Below are positions 1-8,587 of a stretch of DNA of 64,000 nt, in pieces. The stretch spans positions 11,789 to 75,788 of the forward strand of contig DATDIL010000162.1 in assembly GCA_036521075.1 (NCBI GenBank), read 5' to 3'. Source of the DNA: DAIDKA01 sp036521075 (GTDB lineage: Bacteria; Pseudomonadota; Gammaproteobacteria; Steroidobacterales; Steroidobacteraceae). The notes under the pieces were generated by a model. The model worked only from the letters and a program-made list of their open reading frames with translations. It was not told the DNA's origin and searched no databases. Positions within the stretch are counted from its first letter, which is position 1. Each line of letters starts with the position of its first letter. The position numbers and the translations under genes were made by a program.

Positions 1-2480
1 TGATCGTACTCCACGGTACGCTCCTCGGCGGGCTCGGCAAGTCCGAGCGGCGCCTCGCCACGTGCATAACCAATCGCCCGGTAGGTGGCGAGTCGTTTCT
101 CGAACATTCTCAGCAACATCGGGATCTGTCGGTCCACGTAGTCGTAGACCCGCACCTCGGTTTTCCCCCGGTGATGCCGGTGGAGTCGGCCGCTGTACTG
201 AATCAGCGTTCCTTTCCAGGAGATCGGCATGGCGAGAAAGAGTGTATCGAGTCGAGCATCGTCGAACCCTTCACCGATGTAACGGCCTGTGGCCAGAACG
301 AGCCGCTCAGCCGCATCCGGAATTGACGTAAGTTGTTCGACGGAGCGGTTCCGGGCCTTAGTCGTCATCCCGCCTTGAAGAACGATGAGGTGGCGCACGA
401 ACCCTCGGAGGTGCTCGGCAAAATACTCAAGATGGTCCTTGCGCTCGGTGAGCAGGATGGGTGAGCGACCTTCTTGAACGGCCGCAATCACATCGTTGAG
501 GATAACCGTGTTCCGAGCCGCATTATTTGCGATTGTTCGGTAGATCTCCTGAATACCGATGTTCGATTGATCACCGGCCAATCGAAGTTCAGTCTCCCGA
601 ACAATGAGCTTGTGACTGAAAGGTCGACTCGCGGTTTGGCCTTTCGCGTCCACTCGGAAGCGGATAGGCCCAAGCTGCATCTCGGAAATCGGGTGATGTC
701 CATCGCGGCGCTGCGGTGTTGCTGTGAGCCCCGTGACATAGCGCGCCTTCACCTCAGACAGTACACGTTCGAACGAGATCGCGGGCAAGTGATGGCATTC
801 GTCAACAATCACATGCCCATAGCCGCCGACGGTGGCATCTACTTTATCTTGGTGGATGAGACTTTGGATCATCGCCACATCGAGCCGACCGTTTGGCTTG
901 CGTTGACCAGCCCCGACGCGACCGATTTGCTTGTCGTCGATGCCGAGGAACATGGCCAGTTGTGCGACCCACTGTGCAAGAAGCGGCCTCCGGTGGACGA
1001 CGATCAGGGTGCTTCGCGCGCGCTTGGCAACGAGATAGGTTCCGAGCACGGTCTTTCCGATTCCCGGCGGCCCAACGAACATTCCGGTGTCGTGTTCAAG
1101 GAGTGCGCGGGCTGCCTCGCTCTGGATCCTGGTCAAATCGCCGTTGAAGTCGAGTTCCAGGGGCGAGCCCAATTGCCGTTCATCTTCGATCTTCAGCGAT
1201 ATACGGTACTCACCGAGCAACTGAGTCGCCGCAGCTGCGCAGCCCCGTGGTAATGAAATATACAGGGAATGCTCATCAGCGCATGTAATGACCCGCGGAG
1301 TGGTTGCTGTGGACAGGCGCATCCGTTGTTTCTTGTAGAATTCTGGATTTTGGAAGGCGGCGAGGCGTTTGAGCTGATTGAGGAGCAGAGGGGGCAGGCC
1401 GGACTTCTCGACGTAAAGACGCTGCGCGAGAACGCCTCGGACAGCAGACGGCAGCAGACCGAGGGTAAGCGGTGCGCAATTCGGTCTCGATTGCGAGGGC
1501 GTCCACGGGGCCAAGTCTTCTTGGTCGCCGCTGATTTCAGCGAACCGAACGCCAATCACCTGGCCGGTTTTCGTCGCCTCCTGGGCGATCCTATCTACTG
1601 TGTCAGGCTCGATGCGCTGGACCGACGCAAGGAGAGCCCACTGGTCCGCATAGGGTTCGAACCGTTCATCAATGAAGGCGCTGTTGCCTTGCTGCCTGGG
1701 TTCGTGCTGAAGCGGCAATGCGATGAGGTTGCCGAAGCCTCCCCGGGGCATCGTGTCCTGATTCGGGAACAGCCGGTCATAGGATTTCATGCTCAGCTCG
1801 TGCCGGCGAGCCATCGTCTCGGTAATCAAATAGCAGCCCATCCGTCTCGCGATGTTTGCGGATACCGGCGCGGTGAAAAAGAACCACGCATGGGCGCCGT
1901 CTCCCGAACGCGAGCGCTCGATCGCAACCGGAACGCTCAAGGATCGGCTCGTCTCGGCGAACGCGGTCACATCTTCCTTCCACGAGTTCTTGTCAAAGTC
2001 GACGGCGAGGAACCAGCACGTTTCGTCCTCGAGTAGCGGATAACAGCCGATGACGTGTCGTCCCTTTAGGTGATCCGTCACGACCTGGTTGTCTACCGGG
2101 ATGAAGGCCTGATTCGCGCAATCGCCGCACTTACCTCCGGACTTGAGGAGGCACAGACCCGGCTCCCATTTATTGGCGCACGCGGGAGCGTATCCGGGAT
2201 TGCCCGTTTTCTTGCTGACGAATCGCGTAGGGAAAACGTCCAGTCGGCCTCGAAACAGAGACCGAAACAGGCTGACCTTATCGGCAGGAGAGTCCGGAGG
2301 CTTGCATTGCACGCCAAAGGAGAGGGGTAGTGACCGGGATGTTGTCCGCTGGGCTGCAGTAAGCTCCGAGCGAAGCAATTCGATCTTTGTCCGTGCCTCC
2401 TCGCGGGCGCGCTCGAGTTCGGCAAGTCTGGCCTGCTCGATGTCAAGTTCCTGATGGATGGCGTCTTTCGTGCGCATCAT
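1..2480 (-). CDS. TOTE-type primase-helicase (3' end off window)
   Basis: One open frame of 826 codons runs leftward from ATG 2480 and leaves the window without a stop. A short coiled N-terminus (residues 1-35) is followed by a cysteine cluster (CANKW...C...CGDC, about 120-145). An archaeo-eukaryotic primase core comes next, with the metal-binding pair D161-F-D163 and a later SGDGAHAW motif. The second half is a superfamily 2 helicase: Walker A GPPGIGKT with K476, DECH box at 560-563, and motif VI YSGRLHR near 765. This order matches the primase-helicases of TOTE conflict systems, which are thought to act on invading nucleic acid. No nuclease domain is visible before the edge. The first 28 codons and the upstream region are duplicated at 10256-10474. 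The family call is strong; the defence role is inferred. Confidence 0.85.
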   Translation of the reverse strand, partial: MMRTKDAIHQELDIEQARLAELERAREEARTKIELLRSELTAAQRTTSRSLPLSFGVQCKPPDSPADKVSLFRSLFRGRLDVFPTRFVSKKTGNPGYAPACANKWEPGLCLLKSGGKCGDCANQAFIPVDNQVVTDHLKGRHVIGCYPLLEDETCWFLAVDFDKNSWKEDVTAFAETSRSLSVPVAIERSRSGDGAHAWFFFTAPVSANIARRMGCYLITETMARRHELSMKSYDRLFPNQDTMPRGGFGNLIALPLQHEPRQQGNSAFIDERFEPYADQWALLASVQRIEPDTVDRIAQEATKTGQVIGVRFAEISGDQEDLAPWTPSQSRPNCAPLTLGLLPSAVRGVLAQRLYVEKSGLPPLLLNQLKRLAAFQNPEFYKKQRMRLSTATTPRVITCADEHSLYISLPRGCAAAATQLLGEYRISLKIEDERQLGSPLELDFNGDLTRIQSEAARALLEHDTGMFVGPPGIGKTVLGTYLVAKRARSTLIVVHRRPLLAQWVAQLAMFLGIDDKQIGRVGAGQRKPNGRLDVAMIQSLIHQDKVDATVGGYGHVIVDECHHLPAISFERVLSEVKARYVTGLTATPQRRDGHHPISEMQLGPIRFRVDAKGQTASRPFSHKLIVRETELRLAGDQSNIGIQEIYRTIANNAARNTVILNDVIAAVQEGRSPILLTERKDHLEYFAEHLRGFVRHLIVLQGGMTTKARNRSVEQLTSIPDAAERLVLATGRYIGEGFDDARLDTLFLAMPISWKGTLIQYSGRLHRHHRGKTEVRVYDYVDRQIPMLLRMFEKRLATYRAIGYARGEAPLGLAEPAEERTVEYD

Positions 2481-2787
2481 GGCCACATCTTATCTTCGGA
2501 TTACGTGAGTTCGAGGTCCGATAAAAGAGGAGACAGGAGCCGTTCATCCGAATTTGATTTCGTCGGTGGGGAGCGAATCCTCGGTCCGCGCTGTTGAGAC
2601 CTGCTCAGGGCGATTTATGTTCGGCGGCTACAAAGGCAGCGATATTGCGGAGCAGTCAGAAATAGCGCGGGTCATCCCCGGCACGGATGCGCCAGAATCG
2701 AGAGCAAAGATTCGTCAGCGGAGTATAAGTCTATATAAATTAAAGACTTAAGACGGTTGAGCTTGTTCGCAAGGGCGTGCTGGTATC

Positions 2788-2809
2788 TATACGCAATCTA
2801 CGTATACTA
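2788..2809 (+). promoter_or_regulatory. Promoter/operator of RelE-XRE toxin-antitoxin pair
   Basis: TATACG at 2788-2793 and CGTATA at 2801-2806 form an inverted repeat with a 7-bp gap, just ahead of the toxin start. TATACT at 2804-2809 could be a -10 box. The XRE antitoxin is the likely binder by analogy with such modules. The rest of 2481-2787 holds no gene that I can support; its left part is homologous to 10350-10474. Confidence 0.4.
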
Positions 2810-2816
2810 GACTCCG

Positions 2817-3176
2817 ATGAAAGCAGTCTTCATTGAGTTGCCGGCTTTCGAACGGCATCGCGAAGAGTACCTCGATGACGACAGCTTTCGCGGCTTGCAA
2901 TTGGCCCTGATGGGCAACCCCGCGGCCGGTGACCAGATTGTGGGGACCGGTGGGCTGCGGAAGTTACGCTTTGGCGACTCGCGTCGAGGCAAAGGCAAGC
3001 GCGGTGGTCTGCGTGTGATCTATTACTTCTGGACCGGCGGACCAGAATTTTGGCTGTTCACGCTGTACGACAAGGACGAGATGGATGATTTGACGCCCAA
3101 GCAACGAGAGGCATTGAAGGAGCGTGTGAAGGGCGAACTAAAGATGAGGAGGAACACCCATGACGAAAAAGCGTGA
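2817..3176 (+). CDS. RelE/HigB-type toxin
   Basis: This 119-residue protein has the RelE/ParE toxin pattern: a basic core (GGLRKLRFGDSRRGKGKRGG) followed by LRVIYYFW and FTLYDKDEMDDLTPKQ. Such toxins usually cleave mRNA on the ribosome. The gene overlaps the downstream antitoxin by 17 bp and precedes it, the toxin-first order of HigBA-like modules. No good Shine-Dalgarno is visible before ATG 2817, so translation may be weak. It lies between the primase-helicase and the integrase, outside the 45-bp repeats. RelE/ParE superfamily membership is clear; the subfamily is not. Confidence 0.8.
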   Translation: MKAVFIELPAFERHREEYLDDDSFRGLQLALMGNPAAGDQIVGTGGLRKLRFGDSRRGKGKRGGLRVIYYFWTGGPEFWLFTLYDKDEMDDLTPKQREALKERVKGELKMRRNTHDEKA

Positions 3177-3477
3177 TCTGTTTAACGAACTGGTCGAGGG
3201 TTTTGACGCACTGGCCGAGCAGCGTGTCGGAAAGCGAACTCTACGTACGCATGCAATGAAAGTGAAGCCCGTACCGACTATCACAGCTCGCGAACTTGCC
3301 AAGGTCCGCGAGGATATGAATCTTTCCCGGGGCTTATTCGCGGGATACCTGCGTACGAACGTGCGGACACTGGAGAACTGGGAGCAGGGACGAGCGAAAC
3401 CAAATGCTCAAGCTGCTTTGCTAATTCGTATGCTGCAACGATTCCCAGACACGATACGCCGTCTAGCGGAGATCTAG
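3160..3477 (+). CDS. XRE-family antitoxin (HigA-like)
   Basis: This 105-residue protein has a C-terminal helix-turn-helix (TARELAKVREDMNLSRGLFAGYL...TLENWEQGRAKP) typical of XRE antitoxins that pair with HigB/RelE toxins. The N-terminal 40 residues (FNELVEGFDALAEQR) probably bind the toxin. A strong Shine-Dalgarno AGGAGG at 3147-3152 lies inside the toxin gene, seven bases before ATG 3160. That would favour antitoxin synthesis over toxin. It likely represses its own operon through the inverted repeat at 2788-2806. Confidence 0.8.
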   Translation: MTKKRDLFNELVEGFDALAEQRVGKRTLRTHAMKVKPVPTITARELAKVREDMNLSRGLFAGYLRTNVRTLENWEQGRAKPNAQAALLIRMLQRFPDTIRRLAEI

Positions 3478-3670
3478 ACGTTTCGCTCCATTCGGACATT
3501 AAAGCCTGGGTCGTCGTTAAAGTCGCAGAACGGGATGCGCTCCGAGGTGTTCACAATTCATGTTCACGCGCGGGAAAATTGCGGGAATCTCTCCACGTCT
3601 ATGCACTTTCAGGCACTTAGCTGCAACGGCCGTCTGCCAAAACTGTTTAGAATCAGCTACTTAAGCTCAA

Positions 3671-3715
3671 CTCATAATGCCGGGGTCGAGGGTTCGATTC
3701 CCTCCCTTTCCACCA
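3671..3715 (+). repeat. Left att-like repeat: 3' half of tRNA-Met(CAU)
   Basis: These 45 bp run from the anticodon loop (CTCATAA) through a T-arm (GGTTCGATTCC) to CTTTCCACCA, the 3' half of a CAU-anticodon tRNA. No 5' half lies upstream, so this is not a tRNA gene. The identical 45 bp recur at 9709-9753. The integrase ends inside this repeat: its last residues (EREGIEPSTPAL) and stop are read from the tRNA antisense strand. That is a familiar arrangement at tyrosine-recombinase attachment sites. Confidence 0.8.
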
Positions 3716-4877
3716 ATGACTTACGCGCGCTTTCAATCATGCGCCTTAAGGTTGGCGTGGAAGTTACGCGGGACCCGCTGATTCGATTGACAGCCTCGAC
3801 CAATCGGCCGATCTCTGGCGCGCTGTAGTGCGTCGTGATGTCCGGTCCCTTGTGACCCAGCAGGTCCCGCCGATCCTCGATACTCACGCCCGCCGCCCTG
3901 AGCTTGCGACCGAACGTGTGTCGAAGGTCATGGACCCGCACGGTTCGGAAGCCAGTCGGTGCTTCCATGCCGAACCACTCGCGGTACCGGTCCGCGGCTC
4001 GACTCCGCGCCCGATGCCAGCCAGCCGAACGTAGGTGACCCAGTGGCGTGCGCCGACGCGGTGACACGAAGACGAACCGGCGATTGCGACCGCGAGCACG
4101 GTCAACTATGGCCTGGGCAGCATCGTTTAGAACGATCACACGCGACTCACCATTCTTTACGACCTCGGGCGGCAACGCGAAGACAGTACGCCAACCACGT
4201 GGTGCTTCGGGAGCTGATACGTGACGTTCCCAAGACCACCTGAGCTGGCAGAGTTCGCCGTCACGCACTCCCGTGTTGACTACGAAAGCTGCCATTTCCG
4301 CCGCGTGCGGTGGAAGCTCGCTGAACAGCAGTGCCTGCTCCCTCTCGTCGAGTGGATAGGGCTGGCGCCCGCGATGCCCGCTCTCCAAAAGAATCTCCGG
4401 TGTTCTCTCCAGCCAGGTCAAGTTGGTACCGGCAAAGCACCATACAGTCGCCGCTAGTCGTAGGACTCGGCGGGCAAGCGCTATCTTTTGATAGCGTGTA
4501 CGAGCGGAAAGTTCCCTACGTGCCATGCGATAGCGAGAAAAGGAGTCGTTGTTGATTCGATCGAGTGGTATGTTGCCAATGAATGAATCCAAGTCGTTTA
4601 GGATCGCCGCATCTCGATCAATCGATTTCTTCGCGGAGTTTTCGGCCAGGTACCTGCGAAGTGCATCTCGAAATGTACGTTGCGGCCGCTCACCATAGAC
4701 CCTTATTTCCCGAAGTTCGCGCAAGCGGTGCAATAAATAGCGCTCCGCTTCCTCGCGGTCACTCGTGCCTGTGCTTTCGCACAGACGCCCGTAACGCCTG
4801 ACACGTTTGTCGATGTGCCAGACGCAGCTTCCATCCGTGCGATATCGTCTTAAGAGACCAGTAGCACTCTGAAACAT
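3672..4877 (-). CDS. Tyrosine recombinase / integrase
   Basis: This 401-residue site-specific recombinase has an N-terminal DNA-binding part (about 1-175) and a catalytic domain. The visible catalytic set is Arg in NTGVRDGELCQL, Lys in VVKNGESR, HDLRHTF, and GHKGPDITTHYS containing the second His and the nucleophilic Tyr. ATG 4877 has a good Shine-Dalgarno (AAGGAG, complement of 4883-4888). The C-terminus runs into the tRNA-Met 3'-half repeat, marking this as the integrase of the 3671-9753 element. All catalytic residues are present, so it may be active. The region 4878-5059 upstream holds only its promoter. Confidence 0.93.
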   Translation of the reverse strand: MFQSATGLLRRYRTDGSCVWHIDKRVRRYGRLCESTGTSDREEAERYLLHRLRELREIRVYGERPQRTFRDALRRYLAENSAKKSIDRDAAILNDLDSFIGNIPLDRINNDSFSRYRMARRELSARTRYQKIALARRVLRLAATVWCFAGTNLTWLERTPEILLESGHRGRQPYPLDEREQALLFSELPPHAAEMAAFVVNTGVRDGELCQLRWSWERHVSAPEAPRGWRTVFALPPEVVKNGESRVIVLNDAAQAIVDRARGRNRRFVFVSPRRRTPLGHLRSAGWHRARSRAADRYREWFGMEAPTGFRTVRVHDLRHTFGRKLRAAGVSIEDRRDLLGHKGPDITTHYSAPEIGRLVEAVNRISGSRVTSTPTLRRMIESARKSLVEREGIEPSTPAL

Positions 4878-5059
4878 GATTGCTCCTTGTTATAAACCAA
4901 GGGGCGTCCGTTGCGTGCGAAGTATTGGCGATGGTGCCTGCGGTGATCAATCAAATTGAAATGTGACAGCTCGTTTTCTCGCTAAGCTTAGGTGGATGGC
5001 GAGATTTAGCGCCCGGACGATGAGGCCGGCGATTGGTGTGTTCGTAAAGCGGCAGCTTG

Positions 5060-5584
5060 TTATTCGAAGATCTGCGCGATAGTGGCGACGGGGAGGAATA
5101 GGCGGTGTGTGTTGCTGGGGAACGGGATGAAGTCGTAGCGGGTATAGAAGGCGGCTGCTTTGTCGTCTTTGGCATCTACAATCAAGGCGTATGTGGCGAT
5201 TGAGTGTGACTGTGTCAGTACCTTTGCCATGGCATCTAACAGCAGGTGTTCACCGAGGCGTTGTCCGCGGCAGCGGTTGTCGACTGCAAGCCGGCCGAGA
5301 ATCGCACAGGGTACATCGGGGTACTTAGGCAGTTTTCTAGCTTGCGACTCTGGCAGGTCGAGCAGACGGACGGCGTAGGCGGAGAGGGTGTAGTAGCCGC
5401 GTATTTGTTTGGGATCATCGTCTGCTGGCAGGATCCAGCAGACGGATGCTCGCCTGTCCTGGTCTTGGAGGGCGCGCTGGCGGATGTATGTGTCGAGCGG
5501 TTCGACTCCACAAGAAAAAGACGCCCGATCGTGGTGGCGACCGAGCGTCTGTGTCTGCGGCTTTTCAGCCAGTTCCGCTGGCAA
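5060..5584 (-). CDS. GNAT-family toxin (TacT-like)
   Basis: This 174-residue GNAT acetyltransferase carries the signature of tRNA-acetylating toxins: FSCGVEPLDTYIRQRALQDQ near 23-42, the acetyl-CoA loop RCRGQRLG at 104-111, and a tyrosine-rich AAAFYTRYDF near 144-152. Relatives acetylate the aminoacyl group of charged tRNAs and block translation. It begins six bases after the DUF1778 antitoxin stop. It lies within the integrase-bounded element and may help stabilise it. Confidence 0.88.
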   Translation of the reverse strand: MPAELAEKPQTQTLGRHHDRASFSCGVEPLDTYIRQRALQDQDRRASVCWILPADDDPKQIRGYYTLSAYAVRLLDLPESQARKLPKYPDVPCAILGRLAVDNRCRGQRLGEHLLLDAMAKVLTQSHSIATYALIVDAKDDKAAAFYTRYDFIPFPSNTHRLFLPVATIAQIFE

Positions 5585-5590
5585 ACGAAG

Positions 5591-5878
5591 TTACCCAGTG
5601 TTCTTTGTCATAGCGCGGTAGCGGGCCGCTGCGGCTTTCAATGTCGCACTCGGTGCGGGAGGTTTGAGCATCGCGGTAACGAACGCTTCCCGATCTCGCG
5701 GGTCCGTTAATGCCACGCCCTCGTAACGCTCGATAGTCTCTACCGCCGCCGCGTGCGCACTGGCCATCACAAAATCGGTGAGACTGCGGCCGCTAAGATT
5801 GGCAGCACGTTCGAGTGTGCGTTTCTCATCGCGCGGGATGCGGGCTTCAAAGCGCTCATCTCTGGCAGTGGCAACCAT
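5591..5878 (-). CDS. DUF1778 antitoxin (TacA-like, ribbon-helix-helix)
   Basis: This 95-residue protein starts with a ribbon-helix-helix (RFEARIPRDEKRTLERAANLSGRSLTDFVMASA). Its C-terminal tail (LTDPRDREAFVTAMLKPPAPS) resembles the segment that DUF1778 antitoxins wrap around the GNAT toxin. It is the first gene of the pair and is expected to repress the operon with the toxin. A near-perfect palindrome lies between promoter elements just upstream (5906-5934). Confidence 0.88.
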   Translation of the reverse strand: MVATARDERFEARIPRDEKRTLERAANLSGRSLTDFVMASAHAAAVETIERYEGVALTDPRDREAFVTAMLKPPAPSATLKAAAARYRAMTKNTG

Positions 5879-5905
5879 GGCTCTTTACTCCGACGAATTG
5901 ACTCA

Positions 5906-5934
5906 AATGTACGGCAAAGTGCCGTACAAGACAA
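5906..5934 (-). promoter_or_regulatory. Promoter and operator of the DUF1778/GNAT pair
   Basis: On the minus strand, TTGTCT (5929-5934) and TACATT (5906-5911) are separated by exactly 17 bp, a good sigma70-type promoter. The spacer contains a perfect inverted repeat, TGTACGGCA and TGCCGTACA, at 5908-5916 and 5920-5928 with a 3-bp gap. A repressor bound there would block RNA polymerase. The stretch 5935-6230 beyond it shows no supported gene. Confidence 0.65.
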
Positions 5935-6230
5935 GGGGTAGTCTGAATCCCGGATCATGTCTCGATAACATGTATAAAATCAATGGGTTGCGTATCGGAA
6001 AAATCGGGCCGACGATCCGGACTCGGATCCACTCGGCGCGCGGGCCCGCCGGCGGCCGCGCAGATTCTCTGAGAGATATTCTGCTTGGACCCTGGTCAGC
6101 CATCGGCGCCGAATTGGCTGGAATTCAGGTCAAGATTCGATGCCTCTTTACAGGCTGAGCTTCACAGCGCGGTGGAGCTGTCCTTCGTGGATCGGTGCCG
6201 GATGCGATCGAGTTCGCGTGGCCACAGTGC

Positions 6231-6674
6231 TTAAGCTTCCTCAGGACCGACGACGCGTATCGGCCGGGTTCCGATCCTCGCTCCCGTGACCTCATCGATC
6301 GCCACTGCCTTGATTTCTGTTCCAGTCTCCGCATCGAAAAAGCGCACCAGCTTGCCATCGCCTCGATATTTGCGCCCCCATGCGCCGATCATGAAGAGCA
6401 CGGGAAGAAAGTCGCGGCCAGCTTCCGTCAGTAGGTACTCCTCGCGCGGAGGCCGTTCGGAGTAGAGGTGCTTTTCCAGCAATCCCTCTTCGATGAGCGT
6501 CGCGAGCCGCCGGGTCAGGATAGTCGGTGCGATAGCCAGGCTTTTTCGGAACTGATCAAAGCGCGTGAGCCCGGCGTGGGCGTCCCGCAGGATCAGCACA
6601 CTCCACCCATCACCCGCGAAATCCAGGCTGCGCGCGATCGGGCAGGGGTCACTGCTGGCATTTTTGACGTTCAT
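6231..6674 (-). CDS. HxlR-family transcriptional regulator
   Basis: The winged-helix domain has the HxlR pattern: PCPIARSLDFAGDGWSVLILRD, then LTRFDQFRKSL, then LTRRLATLIEEGLLEK. Cys11 near the N-terminus is the position used for redox or electrophile sensing in several family members. The frame could start at 6719, but that would place the operator-like repeats inside the gene, so ATG 6674 is chosen (147 residues). It is divergent from the short-chain dehydrogenase at 6778 and probably controls it through repeats at 6681-6737. Confidence 0.85.
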   Translation of the reverse strand: MNVKNASSDPCPIARSLDFAGDGWSVLILRDAHAGLTRFDQFRKSLAIAPTILTRRLATLIEEGLLEKHLYSERPPREEYLLTEAGRDFLPVLFMIGAWGRKYRGDGKLVRFFDAETGTEIKAVAIDEVTGARIGTRPIRVVGPEEA

Positions 6675-6680
6675 ATCATT

Positions 6681-6737
6681 TCGATAGTGACTTACTCGCA
6701 TATCGGTAGTATAGTCCATACCGAATCGATAGTGACT
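6681..6737. promoter_or_regulatory. Iterated operator between HxlR regulator and SDR
   Basis: TCGATAGTGACT occurs at 6681-6692 and again at 6726-6737, with a weaker copy (TCGGTAGTATAGT) starting at 6703. Start-to-start spacing is 22 and 23 bp, about two helical turns, so all three lie on one face of the DNA. They fill the gap between the divergent HxlR and SDR genes and are most simply HxlR binding sites. Confidence 0.55.
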
Positions 6738-6777
6738 ATCAATTACAGCCAGTTAACGGCTTCTGGAGCTTTAGATC

Positions 6778-7617
6778 ATGCGCGAGAACGATATGGGCAT
6801 CGCCCTGGTGACTGGGGCATCTTCCGGCATCGGCGCCGCTACGGCTCAGCGGCTCGCGATGGCGGGTTATACAGTCTTTGGAACCAGCAGACGCGCGGCT
6901 ACGCCGACCCAGCGGGCCTTCGAGATGCTGACCCTAGATGTGACCAGCGACGACTCCGTTGAGGCCACCGTCTCACAGGTGATGCGGGCGGCCGGACGGA
7001 TTGACGTGCTGGTAAACAACGCCGGATTCGGCGTCGCACCGGCTGGCGCGGAAGAGAGTTCGATCGAACAAGCCCGGTCGATCTTCGATACTAACTTCTT
7101 CGGGGTCATCCGTATGACCCGCGCGGTTGTGCCCCACATGCGACAGCAACGCAGCGGCCGCATCCTCAACATCGGCTCTGTGCTGGGTTTCCTGCCGATG
7201 CCATACGGCGCACTGTATTCCGCCACCAAGCATGCGATTGAGGGGTACTCCGAATCGCTCGACCATGAGCTGCGCACATGGGGAATTAGGGTGTCCGTTA
7301 TCGAGCCCGCCTATACCAAGACGCCATTCGATGCGAACTTCCTCGAGCCCGATGCGAGGCTTGATGCGTATCGGGAAGCGCGTGCAGCGGTTAGCAAGCG
7401 GGTGAATGAGGTGATGGCCACAGCGACTGAACCGAGTGTAGTTGCAGAAGTCGTGTTAGAGGCTGCCCTCGCGCCTCGCCCAAAACTGCGGTACCCGGCC
7501 GGTGCCCTCGCGAGACGCCTGCGAGCGCTGCGCAGATTTGCGCCCGCGGGCGTGGTGGACGCGGCGCTTCGGAAGGACCTGCGACTTGATGCGGTGCCGG
7601 TGCCGACTCGTGGCTAA
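6778..7617 (+). CDS. Short-chain dehydrogenase/reductase
   Basis: This 279-residue classical SDR has the cofactor motif TGASSGIG at 12-19, NNAG at 80-83, catalytic Ser134, and Tyr147-x3-Lys151 (YSATK). The arginines after the second strand (TSRRA) suggest NADP(H). It is divergent from the HxlR regulator and overlaps the start of the next dehydrogenase by 8 bp, so the two were one operon, a typical HxlR-regulated detoxification arrangement. The substrate is unknown. A second possible start lies at 6793. Confidence 0.88.
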   Translation: MRENDMGIALVTGASSGIGAATAQRLAMAGYTVFGTSRRAATPTQRAFEMLTLDVTSDDSVEATVSQVMRAAGRIDVLVNNAGFGVAPAGAEESSIEQARSIFDTNFFGVIRMTRAVVPHMRQQRSGRILNIGSVLGFLPMPYGALYSATKHAIEGYSESLDHELRTWGIRVSVIEPAYTKTPFDANFLEPDARLDAYREARAAVSKRVNEVMATATEPSVVAEVVLEAALAPRPKLRYPAGALARRLRALRRFAPAGVVDAALRKDLRLDAVPVPTRG

Positions 7618-8213
7618 CACATTGAAAGCATTCCTTCTCGAACGTTACGGTGATCAGGACGGCGTACGCGAGGCCGAAATACCGGAGCCCGAAGTGCGAG
7701 ATGATGACGTACTGGTTCAGGTTCACGCCGCGGGTGTAAACCTTCTGGATTCTAAAATCCGCGATGGCGAATTCAAGCTGGTCTTGCCCTATCGGTTGCC
7801 ACTCGTTCTGGGCAACGATGTAGCCGGTGTCGTGATGCGGGTTGGATCTCGCGTGCGACGATTCAAGGTCGGCGACGAGGTCTATGCGCGGCCCAATAAA
7901 GATCGAATCGGTACGTTCGCAGAACTCATCGCAGTCAATGAGGCGGACCTTGCGCCCAAGCCCAAAACACTCACCATGGAGGAGGCCGCATCCATCCCTC
8001 TGGTCGGCCTCACCGCCTGGCGAGCGCTGATCGAAGAGGCCCACCTAAAGAAAGGACAAAAGGTTCTCATCCATGCAGGCTCCGGCGGTGTCGGAACATT
8101 TGCGATCCAATTAGCGAAGCATATCGGCGCCTTCGTCGCGACGACGACCAGCACGGCGAACGTGGATTGGGTGAAGCGCCTCGGCGCAGATCTCGTCGTC
8201 GACTACAAAAACC
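7610..8213 (+). pseudogene. Truncated quinone oxidoreductase-like dehydrogenase
   Basis: Starting at GTG 7610, 201 codons encode the N-terminal two thirds of a zinc-independent medium-chain dehydrogenase. It has the GroES-like part (VLVQVHAAGVNLLDSKIRDG, LGNDVAGVV, FKVGDEVYAR) and the Rossmann GSGGVG at 157-162. Homology stops after LGADLVVDYKN at 8212. The frame then runs through unrelated sequence to a stop at 8587. About 130 residues are missing, including the rest of the cofactor domain, so activity is unlikely. The break coincides with an IS-like end. Confidence 0.8.
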
Positions 8214-8410
8214 CCCGGTCAAAATCGGGCAGCTTAGCCTTCGAAAATGCAAGTTCAAGCGCAAACTCGGTTTCATTCCGGTCCAACGTGACCGAGGATT
8301 CCGGCATCGTGACCGGTGATTCCGGCCACGGCCGAAAATCGGTCACGTTCAAGCAGAACGGGCGGTCACGTTCAATCGGAATCAGCGGTCAAATTGGTCC
8401 GGAATACGCA
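8214..8410. mobile_element. IS21-like terminal fragment
   Basis: This stretch interrupts the dehydrogenase. It contains two tandem 21-bp repeats starting GTGACCGAGGATTCCGG (8288) and GTGACCGGTGATTCCGG (8309). It also contains two copies of GGTCACGTTCAA 23 bp apart (8341 and 8364). Tandem GTGACC/ATTCCGG blocks are what I associate with the ends of some IS21-family elements. No transposase genes remain, so this would be a solo or decayed end. The family assignment is tentative. Confidence 0.4.
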
Positions 8411-8417
8411 ATATCAG

Positions 8418-8587
8418 AGGCACAGACCGACGAGACCGCCCAGGACGCGCGTACTGGCATCGCCTGGTGGAATCACCTCACGCCGACGCAGCGCAGTTAC
8501 TGGCTTACGTGCGCGCGGTCTTCCGCGCCGGCGGATGCGTGGATCCCACTTGCTCGTTGCGAACGGAATAAAGCTTCTGCACCGTGA
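8418..8587 (+). pseudogene. Remnant of small mobile-element protein
   Basis: In frame after the IS-like fragment, codons encode TGIAWWNHLTPTQRSYWL followed by CARSSAPADAW. This resembles the small uncharacterised proteins, common on plasmids and integrative elements, with a WWN-L-t-xxR-xxWL core and a PADAW tail. It has no start of its own here and its C-terminus looks frayed, so I read it as a fragment. From 8588 to 8967 no convincing gene is visible on either strand. Confidence 0.35.

Noticed and set aside
474..1253. 259-codon frame on the plus strand
   Set aside because: It is antisense to the primase-helicase, whose motifs are in frame across the same stretch.
3671..3715. tRNA-Met gene
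   Set aside because: Only the 3' half is present here and at 9709; no D-arm or 5' acceptor strand lies upstream.
6681..6737. Short repeat array (CRISPR-like)
   Set aside because: Only two exact 12-bp units plus one degenerate copy, without conserved spacers of CRISPR length; it is a promoter-region operator.
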